A stretch of 64,000 bases of DNA from Planctomycetota bacterium (GTDB lineage: Bacteria > Planctomycetota > Phycisphaerae > Phycisphaerales > SM1A02): contig VGXR01000001.1 of NCBI GenBank assembly GCA_016873255.1, positions 1 to 64,000 on the forward strand, given 5' to 3'. The notes beneath the pieces were generated by a model. The model was not told the DNA's origin. It was given only the letters and a program-made list of their open reading frames with translations, and searched no databases. A program made the translations under genes and the position numbers. Below, in pieces: positions 57,642 to 64,000 of the stretch (position 1 is its first letter; every line of letters begins with the position of its first letter).

Positions 57642-58551
57642 TCTGGGCGGAGAGCGCACGGGCCGCGGCGCTCGGGCGGCGGGGGTCGAAGCGGCAGGCC
57701 TCCGGGACGAACGCGTCGCCCGCGGTGCCGCAGCTGATCACCGGCAGCCCCGCGCGCACGGCAAGACGGATGGCGATGGGGTCGCCGGGCTCGATGGGCG
57801 GACGCGCGCCGCGCACGAACGCCGCGAACGCGCCGGCCACGCCCCGAGCAGGGGTGCCCACGGACTCGATCGGCAGGCGGCGGTCGAAGGCAAGCGCCGC
57901 GGCCACGCCCGAGGCAAGGAGCTCGGGCTCCTCGGCACGCTCGTCGAGGGCGATCCGCCATGCTCCGCCCGCGGCCGACGCGAGCTGAGCGGCCTGCCCG
58001 GCATTGCCCGCATCCGGGTGCACCACCAGCACGATCGGCCTCCCCAGGATTGCCGCACGGCCCGCCACGTCGAGCGCCGCGCGCGCATCGCACGAGGACG
58101 CCGGCGACGCAAGCAGCAGGCACGCGCACTCGCCGTCGCGGACGCCCCACTCCTCGCGGAGCCCGGCGGCCGCAAGCGGCGCAATGGGCTCCGGGAGCGC
58201 GTCGGGCATCGGCTCGGGCCGCATGCCGAGCGCACGCACGGCCTCCGCGGCACGGACACCGGCCGCGATCACCGCCCCGAACCGCCGCCCGCCGAACCCC
58301 GCGCGCCGCAGCGCGGAACCCGACAGCGAGACACGCCCGAGCGGCGGCTGGAACGACCGCAGGACCGCCAGCCCCGCGCTCGCCGCGCGCTCCGCATCGG
58401 CGCCGGTGCCGATCACGGCCACCGGGCGCCCGCCGAGCACGGAGGCGAGCGCACGCAGCCTCGGCCGCGGGCACGACGACGGGTCGACGAACGCCGCCAC
58501 GCCGGGAGCGGATGCTGCGCTGCGGAGGCTCGTTGCGGCGGCGGCCGGCAT
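57628..58551 (-). CDS. Hypothetical protein, possibly GT-B glycosyltransferase-like
   Basis: 307 residues, Ala- and Arg-rich. The order of a Rossmann-like first half (VLGGRPVAVIGTGADAERAA), a linker with an FGAVIAAG strand, and a second Rossmann-like half (GRPIVLVVHPDAGNAGQA, then VISCGTAGDAFVPEA) recalls GT-B glycosyltransferases, but no diagnostic motif is present. It lies 1 nt after the lipoprotein gene at 58553 and is probably co-transcribed with it. Function unknown. Confidence 0.55.
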   Translation of the reverse strand: MPAAAATSLRSAASAPGVAAFVDPSSCPRPRLRALASVLGGRPVAVIGTGADAERAASAGLAVLRSFQPPLGRVSLSGSALRRAGFGGRRFGAVIAAGVRAAEAVRALGMRPEPMPDALPEPIAPLAAAGLREEWGVRDGECACLLLASPASSCDARAALDVAGRAAILGRPIVLVVHPDAGNAGQAAQLASAAGGAWRIALDERAEEPELLASGVAAALAFDRRLPIESVGTPARGVAGAFAAFVRGARPPIEPGDPIAIRLAVRAGLPVISCGTAGDAFVPEACRFDPRRPSAAARALSAQIRRG

Positions 58552-58552
58552 G

Positions 58553-59227
58553 TCATCCGTTGCTGAAGCGCGAGACGCCCTCGCCGAAGTTCTTCGGCTC
58601 GTACTCGTAGAAGAGCTTGGCGATGTCGTCGGCCAGCTTCTTCTCGAGCATGTCCTCCATGCGCCGGCGCTGCGCCGAGGTGCGGAAGGCATCGGGCATC
58701 TGCGAGTCGAGCTCGCTGGCGACGGGCTGGCCCTTGGGATCGCCGCCGAGCGGCGGGAAGAGCCGCTCCTTGCCCTTGACGTCCACCACCTTGACGTAGG
58801 CGCTGGCCACGGGCTTGGGCGTGGCGCCGTCGGGCGAGAGCGCGAAGCTCTCCATCTCCACGTAGACCACGATGTCCGCCTTCACCGCATCGCCGAGCTC
58901 CTCGATGGAGACGCGCTTGGCGCTGGTCTCCACTCGTCGGACATAGGAGATGAGTTCGCGGCCGCTCACCACGTCGCTCACCAGCTTGAGGCGGCGGAAC
59001 TCGTTGGAGACGTCGTCGCCGAGCGCGGCGCGAAGCTGCAGGCGGCTGATGACGTTCTGGCGGTCGTCGACGAAGACCACCACCTTCTTGTCCGCAGGGA
59101 GCGTGTACATGGCCGGCCGCTTCGGCGGTCCCTGCGCCACGTAGAGGGCAGGCACGGCCATGTTGCAGCCCGGCGCGGCGAGGAGCGCGGCCGATGCGAG
59201 CAGGGCGATGGCGCGTGCGACCCGCAT
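58553..59227 (-). CDS. Lipoprotein of unknown function, paralogue 1
   Basis: 224 residues. A signal peptide with lipobox LLAAPGC puts it at a membrane. The mature protein is alpha/beta with KKVVVFVDDRQNV near the start and KLFYEYEPKNFGEG near the end; these align with NKTVAIVVNADRGV and KLFYDHLEDKYPN of the next gene, so the two are tandem paralogues. I do not recognise a named family. It starts 3 nt after the upstream lipoprotein gene. Confidence 0.68.
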   Translation of the reverse strand: MRVARAIALLASAALLAAPGCNMAVPALYVAQGPPKRPAMYTLPADKKVVVFVDDRQNVISRLQLRAALGDDVSNEFRRLKLVSDVVSGRELISYVRRVETSAKRVSIEELGDAVKADIVVYVEMESFALSPDGATPKPVASAYVKVVDVKGKERLFPPLGGDPKGQPVASELDSQMPDAFRTSAQRRRMEDMLEKKLADDIAKLFYEYEPKNFGEGVSRFSNG

Positions 59228-59230
59228 GCG

Positions 59231-59893
59231 TCAGCCCTTCAGCCGCTTGTTGGGGTACTTGTCCTCGAGGTGGTCGTAGAACAGCTTGTTCACGGTCTGC
59301 GTGAACTTGGCCACCACGCCGAGCTGGATCTGCTGCTCCGACGCGCTCTCGCGGCTCAGGTCCTTCACGTCGGGGAACTTCACCGCGATGCTGTACTCCT
59401 CGCTGAAGGCATCGGGATCGATCGAGTCGCGCTCCACGATGCCGACGTTGGCGCCGGCCATGCCCTCCCAGATCCAGCGGTTGCCGGGCGGGTTGAGGCG
59501 GAACTCGAAGATGTCCACGAACACCACGCGGTCGACGCCGAGCTCCTCGGCGATGTGCCCGAGCGGCATGGTGGTCCAGCTGGGTGTTCGGTAGCACCAG
59601 GCGAGCGACTCGCGCCAGTCGAGGACCCTGGCGCCGCTCACGTGCTCGGTGATGCCCGCGGCGATGTTGCCGGCGACGTTGGGCACCACGGTCGGGTGCT
59701 CGTAGAGCACGCCGCGGTCGGCGTTGACCACGATGGCCACGGTCTTGTTCTCGAGGCCGCGGTAGCGCGCCAGCACCTCCACCTTCTTCTCGACCTCGAT
59801 GGCCTCGCCCATCTTCGAGGCGACGCCGAAGATGCCGCAGGAGGCAAGGAGGAACGGGCCCGAGGCGAGGAGGATGGCGGCGGTCTTCTTCAT
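59231..59893 (-). CDS. Lipoprotein of unknown function, paralogue 2
   Basis: 220 residues. MKKTAAILLASGPFLLASCG is a classical lipoprotein signal with lipobox LASC. VDRVVFVDIFEFRLNPPGNR and an amphipathic C-terminal helix resemble the adjacent paralogue. It overlaps the DUF2752 gene by 4 nt (ATGA), linking the four genes DUF2752, lipoprotein 2, lipoprotein 1 and the GT-B-like gene into one operon of probable envelope function. Confidence 0.68.
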   Translation of the reverse strand: MKKTAAILLASGPFLLASCGIFGVASKMGEAIEVEKKVEVLARYRGLENKTVAIVVNADRGVLYEHPTVVPNVAGNIAAGITEHVSGARVLDWRESLAWCYRTPSWTTMPLGHIAEELGVDRVVFVDIFEFRLNPPGNRWIWEGMAGANVGIVERDSIDPDAFSEEYSIAVKFPDVKDLSRESASEQQIQLGVVAKFTQTVNKLFYDHLEDKYPNKRLKG

Positions 59894-60411
59894 AGGGATG
59901 CCGGGGCGTTGTGCAGTGCGTCGACGGGCAGGGCGCCGCGCACCAGCGCGACCTTCCAGCCCCACGACAGGAGCGCGAGGATCCCGAGCGCAAGCAGCGC
60001 GCGGGCGGTGATGCGGCTGCCCAGGACGTGCGCGAGGCGGCTGCCGGTGAGGGCGGTGTGCAGGCACGTCGCGGCACCGGCCGCCGTGCCGATGGCCAGC
60101 ACGAAGCCCATGGGCTGTACGTATGCCGACCGCAGGAAGCTGCCGTGAGCGGCGTGGGAAAAGGCCGTGGTCATGCCGCAGCTCGGGCACGGCAGGTTCA
60201 TGGACACCATCCAGCCGCACGGCGCCAGGCCGAGGGCCCGGTGGGTGCCCACGCCGTCCGGCGACGGGTCGAGCCACGCGGCCACGCCGAGGACCGCAAG
60301 CCCCGCGGCCGCCAGCACGGCGCACGTCCAGCGCTCCGCGCGCGTGGCGCGCAGCGGCGCCGGCGTCACGGGCGGCGCGGCTGTCGGGGCGATGGCGGCG
60401 GAGGGCACCAT
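59890..60411 (-). CDS. DUF2752 membrane protein
   Basis: 173 residues with three or four membrane segments. The DUF2752 signature LPCPSCGMTTAFSHAAHGSF, with two conserved cysteines, is followed by the AYVQPMGFVLAIGT stretch. The function of the family is unknown; it is common in planctomycetes and Bacteroidetes. It heads the four-gene operon and diverges from the M19 dipeptidase gene with which it shares a -10 element. Confidence 0.85.
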   Translation of the reverse strand: MVPSAAIAPTAAPPVTPAPLRATRAERWTCAVLAAAGLAVLGVAAWLDPSPDGVGTHRALGLAPCGWMVSMNLPCPSCGMTTAFSHAAHGSFLRSAYVQPMGFVLAIGTAAGAATCLHTALTGSRLAHVLGSRITARALLALGILALLSWGWKVALVRGALPVDALHNAPASL

Positions 60412-60426
60412 GGATTCGGGCCCCAA

Positions 60427-60436
60427 AGCGTACCTT
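60427..60436. promoter_or_regulatory. Symmetric shared -10 element, DUF2752 / M19 dipeptidase
   Basis: AGCGTACCTT gives TACGCT on the minus strand (15 nt to the DUF2752 ATG) and TACCTT on the plus strand (7 nt to the dipeptidase ATG). Both boxes use the same central TA. Confidence 0.5.
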
Positions 60437-60443
60437 CCCGCCG

Positions 60444-61502
60444 ATGCCCACCACCTCCCCGCCGCCCGCCGACACGTGGTGGATCGACGCGCACCTTGAC
60501 CTGGCGTACCTGCACCTGGTGCGCCCGGCGATCGATGCGGAGGCGCCCGATCCCGCAGCACGCGGCGTCAGCCTGCCCGCCCTCGCCCGCGGCGGCGTCC
60601 GCATCGCGCTCGCGACGATCTTCACGGAGCTCGGGCCCGAGGCCGCGAGCACGCCCTGGGGCTACCTCGATCCGTCCGACCGCGAGGGCGCCCACGCCGC
60701 GGGCGTTCGGCAGCTCGAGGCGTACGAATCGCTCGAGCGCGCCGGGCGCGTGCGGATCGTGCGGTCGGCGCAGGACCTCGACGCGTGCGTCGCGGCGCCC
60801 GCGGGCGCGGCACCGGGGCTCGTGATCCTGATGGAGGGTGCCGATCCGATCCGCACGCCCGACGAGGTGGCGTGGTGGCACGGGCGCGGGGTGCGCGCGG
60901 TCGGCCTGACGTGGGCGCGGAGCTCGCGCTACGCCGGCGGCAACGCGGCGCGCGGCCCGCTCACGCCGGAAGGGCGCGACTGCGTGCAGGCGCTCGACGC
61001 CTGCGGCATCCTGCACGATGCGAGCCACCTCTCCGACGAGGCCTTCGACGGGCTCTGCGCGGCCACCGACCGGCGCATCGTGGCGACGCACTCCAACATG
61101 CGCGCGCGGGCGGCGAACGTCGAGCGCCACCTCACCGACGCGCAGGTCGCGGAGATCGCGCGCCGCGACGGCATGGTGGGCCTCAACCTCTACGGCAAGT
61201 TCCTGGCCGAGGGCCGGCCCGCCACCATGGCCGACGCCGTGGCGCACGTGCGGCACGCGGCGGACATCGCGGGCCGGCACCGCACGGGCCTCGGAAGCGA
61301 CTTCGACGGCGGGTTCCTGCCCGCGGACTGCCCCGCGGGCTGCGGACGGCCCGAGGAACTGCCGGCGCTTGCCGCCGCGCTCGCGCAGGCGGGGTTCAGC
61401 GACGCAGACGTGCGCGCCTTCGCGCACGGCAACTGGCTGCGGACCCTGCGAGCCGCGCTCAGCCGGCGGTCGTCGGATCGTTCAGCGGCAGCACCACGCT
61501 GA
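60444..61502 (+). CDS. Membrane-dipeptidase-like peptidase, family M19
   Basis: 352 residues. DAHLDLAYLHL provides the first metal ligands, LEG-like LMEGADPI the bridging Glu, LHDASHLSDEAFDG and VATHSNMRA the later His ligands, and GLGSDFDGGF the final Asp region. M19 enzymes cleave dipeptides, often with a D- or dehydro-residue at the C-terminal side. There is no signal peptide, so it is probably cytoplasmic. Its last 44 bp overlap the convergent gene at 61459. Confidence 0.88.
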   Translation: MPTTSPPPADTWWIDAHLDLAYLHLVRPAIDAEAPDPAARGVSLPALARGGVRIALATIFTELGPEAASTPWGYLDPSDREGAHAAGVRQLEAYESLERAGRVRIVRSAQDLDACVAAPAGAAPGLVILMEGADPIRTPDEVAWWHGRGVRAVGLTWARSSRYAGGNAARGPLTPEGRDCVQALDACGILHDASHLSDEAFDGLCAATDRRIVATHSNMRARAANVERHLTDAQVAEIARRDGMVGLNLYGKFLAEGRPATMADAVAHVRHAADIAGRHRTGLGSDFDGGFLPADCPAGCGRPEELPALAAALAQAGFSDADVRAFAHGNWLRTLRAALSRRSSDRSAAAPR

Positions 61503-62754
61503 CCGGGCCGCTCGGCGTCTCCGCCACCACGAGCACGTCGAGCAGCACGCCCGTGCCGTGCAGCGTGATCGCCTCGCGCGCGTCGCCGAGCAGGATGCGC
61601 TCGCGCACCTCGAAGCCGCCCTTCAGCTCGGGGAATGCCATGCCGAGCAGCTCGCGGTGCATCGTGGCCCAGGTGTGGGCAATTCGCACGCGGGCCAGCT
61701 GGTCGGCGCGGCCGACGATGTGCATGCGACGCTCGTCGTCGAGCGCCAGCTCGACCTCGTGGGCCACCGGGCACGCGATGCCCAGCGGCCGCAGCCCGCG
61801 CAGAAGCGGGACGAGGCGCTCGGGAAGCTGCGCCACGGGCAGCGCCGCATACGCGGGAGCGGGCCGTGCCGCGGGCGCGGGGCGTGCCGCAGGCGCGGGC
61901 GCGACGACGGGGTCGGCGGCGACGGGCGCCGGCGCGGGAATCGCGGGCGCCACCGGCGCCGGCACCGGGGCGGGTGCCGCCGACACGACGGGCTTCGGCT
62001 CGACGGCGGGCTCCATCGGAACCGGCGCCGCGTCGAAGCGCGACGAACCCGCGGCGCGTGCGCGCGAAAGCTCGGAGGCGAAGCCCACCAGGTCGGGACA
62101 GTCGGCGGCGGCGTACACCGCGCGCGCACTCGATTCGACGCGGCCGACCCGCTGCAGCGGTGCCAGGGCCTCGACCTCGATCCCAAGGAACCCGCGGGCC
62201 GCATCGGCCACGCGCTGCGCAGCGGCCGCGGCGGCTTCGGGCGCGGCGCCCACCACCACCAGCCCCACGTGCGACACCGGCGCGCCGTCGTTGATGCCCC
62301 GGTCCGCGAGGTACTTGAGCCGCAGGTACGCGCCCGTCACCGCAGCCTCGTCGGCCCCGGTCAGGAGCACCATGCCCTGCCCCACCGCCAGCACCTCCTC
62401 GGGCGGGGTGTCAGCGGGGACGCAGAGCACCCAGCGGCGGACGCCGCTTGCGGCGCGGGGAAGCCAGCGCGCCAGCGCGCCCGGGCCAGCGGGCGGGACC
62501 TGCCGCCCATCGGCACGCAGGAGTTCCACGGTCACCTCGTCGCGCTCGAAGCGCACCAGCGCCGTGGGCCCGGCACCGCGCGCCACCTCGTCGGCGAACT
62601 GCGACATCCACGGCCCTGCCATCACCGGCAGGTTGCCCACGAGCGCCACGGTCACCTCTCCAACGGCAGGCGTCGGCGCGCCGTCGCGCGAGGCGCCGTT
62701 GCCGCCGGTGGTGAAGAGCGCTGCCAGGCTTCCGAACGCGTCGCTCGAACTCAT
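61459..62754 (-). CDS. Hypothetical protein with ParA-like N-terminal fold and Pro/Ala linker
   Basis: 431 residues. Residues about 30-210 look like a Rossmann or P-loop-like domain (GEVTVALVGNLPVMAGPWMS, VLCVPADTPPEEVLAVGQGM, HVGLVVVGAAPEAAA) but lack a Walker A lysine. An Ala/Pro/Val linker (about 245-305) leads to a C-terminal domain (LRPLGIACPVAHEVELALDD). It is read 57 nt after a ParA-family ATPase and could be its non-catalytic partner. I do not recognise a named family. Confidence 0.6.
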   Translation of the reverse strand: MSSSDAFGSLAALFTTGGNGASRDGAPTPAVGEVTVALVGNLPVMAGPWMSQFADEVARGAGPTALVRFERDEVTVELLRADGRQVPPAGPGALARWLPRAASGVRRWVLCVPADTPPEEVLAVGQGMVLLTGADEAAVTGAYLRLKYLADRGINDGAPVSHVGLVVVGAAPEAAAAAAQRVADAARGFLGIEVEALAPLQRVGRVESSARAVYAAADCPDLVGFASELSRARAAGSSRFDAAPVPMEPAVEPKPVVSAAPAPVPAPVAPAIPAPAPVAADPVVAPAPAARPAPAARPAPAYAALPVAQLPERLVPLLRGLRPLGIACPVAHEVELALDDERRMHIVGRADQLARVRIAHTWATMHRELLGMAFPELKGGFEVRERILLGDAREAITLHGTGVLLDVLVVAETPSGPVSVVLPLNDPTTAG

Positions 62755-62811
62755 CGATCCTCCGCGCTGCCTCCGCAGCCGCGCCGCCCGGCCATCAGCC
62801 GCCGGGCACAC

Positions 62812-63783
62812 TCAAGGAACGCCGGGTCCCGACGCCGGGACGCCCCCGGTCCGCATGCGCTGCGCGAGCTCCGCCGCGCGTCCTGAGCCTGCGAGCCGGG
62901 GGAAGGCGAGGCCATCGGTCCCCTCGGGGGGCGCGCCGGTGGCCTCCGCAACATACACGGGTGCGGCATGGGAGCCACCCGCCGATGCCGCGGATTGATC
63001 GGAAACGGCTGCCGGGGACGCCGCGATCCAGGCCGCGAGCCGCCGGAAGTCCTCGTGCGCGGGCGACCCGGGCGCGTACGCGACCACGGTCTGGCCATGG
63101 CTTGCGGCCTCGCGGAGCAGCTCGTGCTCGCGGATGGGTTCCGGCGCCTGGTGCACCGCGAACTTGCGCCCGATCGCCCCGAGGATGTCGTGCGAGAGCT
63201 GGCTGCCGTCACGATGGAGGGTGGGCACCACGCGCACGGCGGGCGCCCGGCCCACCTGCTCGCAGAGCGACCGGATGGTGGCAAGCTGCCGCTCGGCCCC
63301 TCGCAGGGCGAAGAAGCCCGTCTCCACCGGCACCAGCGCCTCGTCGGCCGCACGGAGCGCGTTGAAGGCGAGGTAGCCGATCGAGGGCGGGCAGTCGATG
63401 ATGCAGCGGTCGAAGGACGGGGCCATGCGCTCGAGCATGCGCTGCAGCCTGCGGTCGCGGTCCGGGAGCGATGCCAGGCCGCCGCGCGCGCTCTCGAGCC
63501 CCGCGAGCGCCACGGTGCACGGCGCCAGCCGAAGCCCGCGCGAGACCTCCCACAGCCAGCCGAGCGGATCGGCGCCGCCCGGGGGTTCGCAGAGGAGGGC
63601 CTGCGCCAGGCCGAACTCGATCCGCGACTCCGGCACGCCCAGCCCCGCCGCGCAGTGGCCCTGCGGGTCCATGTCCACGAGCAGCACCCGCTCGCCGGCC
63701 TCCGCGAGGGCGGCCGACAGGTTGATGGCGGTCGTGGTCTTGCCCGACCCGCCCTTCTGGTTGACGATGGCGATCGTTCGCAT
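62812..63783 (-). CDS. ParA/MinD-family ATPase
   Basis: 323 residues. The deviant Walker A is QKGGSGKTTTAINL (9-22), the Walker B-like motif is VLLVDMDPQGH, and IIDCPPSIGYLAFNAL follows as in ParA. Such ATPases position plasmids, chromosome origins, chemoreceptors or other cargo. There is no parB beside it, so chromosome partitioning is not supported; the Ala-rich C-terminal 60 residues are atypical. It lies downstream of aroB on the same strand with a 51-nt gap. Confidence 0.9.
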   Translation of the reverse strand: MRTIAIVNQKGGSGKTTTAINLSAALAEAGERVLLVDMDPQGHCAAGLGVPESRIEFGLAQALLCEPPGGADPLGWLWEVSRGLRLAPCTVALAGLESARGGLASLPDRDRRLQRMLERMAPSFDRCIIDCPPSIGYLAFNALRAADEALVPVETGFFALRGAERQLATIRSLCEQVGRAPAVRVVPTLHRDGSQLSHDILGAIGRKFAVHQAPEPIREHELLREAASHGQTVVAYAPGSPAHEDFRRLAAWIAASPAAVSDQSAASAGGSHAAPVYVAEATGAPPEGTDGLAFPRLAGSGRAAELAQRMRTGGVPASGPGVP

Positions 63784-63834
63784 CCGTGCGTCCGTGCACG
63801 CAGGATCGGCGGTGCGCGGGCGCGGCCTTGAAAG

Positions 63835-64000
63835 TCAGGCGGCGCCGACGGCGGCCCAGGCCTCGCGCACCCGCTCCGGCGGCACCCCGGCATGCACGCG
63901 GACGTCTCCGAGCGCGTGCGGCACCACCAGCCGCGCCTCCCCGGCGCGCCGCTTCTTGTCGCTGGCCATGGCGTCCATGAGGGCGCCGAGCGGGAGGGCC
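63835..64000 (-). CDS. aroB: 3-dehydroquinate synthase, C-terminal end (5' part outside window)
   Basis: The last 54 codons are visible. DAMASDKKRRAGEARLVVPH is the conserved AroB C-terminal motif (M-x-x-D-K-K-x-x-x-G-x-x-R), followed by ALGDVRV. The enzyme forms 3-dehydroquinate in the shikimate pathway. Identification rests on this segment only. Confidence 0.8.
   Translation of the reverse strand, partial: ALPLGALMDAMASDKKRRAGEARLVVPHALGDVRVHAGVPPERVREAWAAVGAA

Noticed and set aside
1-64000. CRISPR arrays, insertion sequences, prophage genes, rRNA operons
   Set aside because: I scanned for regularly spaced direct repeats, transposase or integrase motifs and rRNA signatures and saw none; the only repeats are those listed.

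Overview
The window is a very GC-rich bacterial chromosome segment with densely packed genes. It most likely comes from a planctomycete of the class Phycisphaerae. Three things point there: a secreted protein ending in a PAPGA-type, PEP-CTERM-like sorting signal; an orphan mraZ with no ftsZ or division cluster beside it; and the mix of neighbouring genes. The taxonomic call is inferred from gene content, not from a marker phylogeny. I found no rRNA, CRISPR array, insertion sequence or prophage.

Layout. 1-3.1 kb: a PrsW-type membrane protease (cut by the window edge), a Tat-exported berberine-bridge-type flavoprotein and a repeat protein. 3.1-9.4 kb looks accessory: a Phd/VapC toxin-antitoxin pair, a DUF3754 membrane protein, an unknown protein, a formylglycine-generating-enzyme-like protein, a self-inhibited Fic AMP-transferase and a RuvB-like AAA protein with a damaged P-loop. 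9.5-20 kb: prfC, a GNAT acetyltransferase, then mrdA-rodA-rsmG-dinG on the minus strand (cell elongation plus housekeeping), ychF and aat. 20-27.5 kb: an aldehyde dehydrogenase, tRNA-Gln(UUG), glmU (pyrophosphorylase half only)-prs-rplY-pth-rpsF on plus, facing a free-standing NrdJ C-terminal domain, rplI and ssb on minus. 27.8-34 kb: the sorted secreted protein, mfd, a ComEA-like protein and a GH10-like protein. 34-46 kb: purC, folD, an active/inactive pair of TlpA-like thioredoxins, a DadA-like oxidase, a Gfo/Idh/MocA oxidoreductase, folE, an S9 peptidase and glyS. 46-54.3 kb: one long minus-strand run of lipoprotein, dapF, M20 deacylase, class-III aminotransferase, astA, astD and a glycosyltransferase, which reads as a variant N-succinyl amino-acid catabolic route. 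54.3-55.7 kb: csrA, a structured RNA locus and mraZ. 55.8-64 kb: a flavin-reductase-like protein, amidohydrolase, two related lipoproteins, DUF2752, an M19 dipeptidase, a ParA pair and the end of aroB.

The most interesting signal is between csrA and mraZ. On the minus strand a stretch of about 340 nt has no convincing gene but folds into a string of small hairpins, several with GGA in the loop, and ends in an intrinsic terminator with a T-tract. That is the architecture of CsrB/RsmZ-type RNAs that sequester CsrA, and here it lies directly upstream of csrA. Other recurring signals are: a TAnnnT box 6-11 nt before the start codon of most transcription-unit-leading genes (widespread leaderless or near-leaderless transcription); three divergent gene pairs that share one symmetric A-N3-TA-N3-T box; two copies of a ~98-bp palindrome, each filling the gap between convergent genes; a five-box, 10-bp-phased MraZ operator; and several enzymes with replaced catalytic residues (FolD, the second thioredoxin, the GH10-like protein, the AAA protein and the DinG iron-sulfur site).
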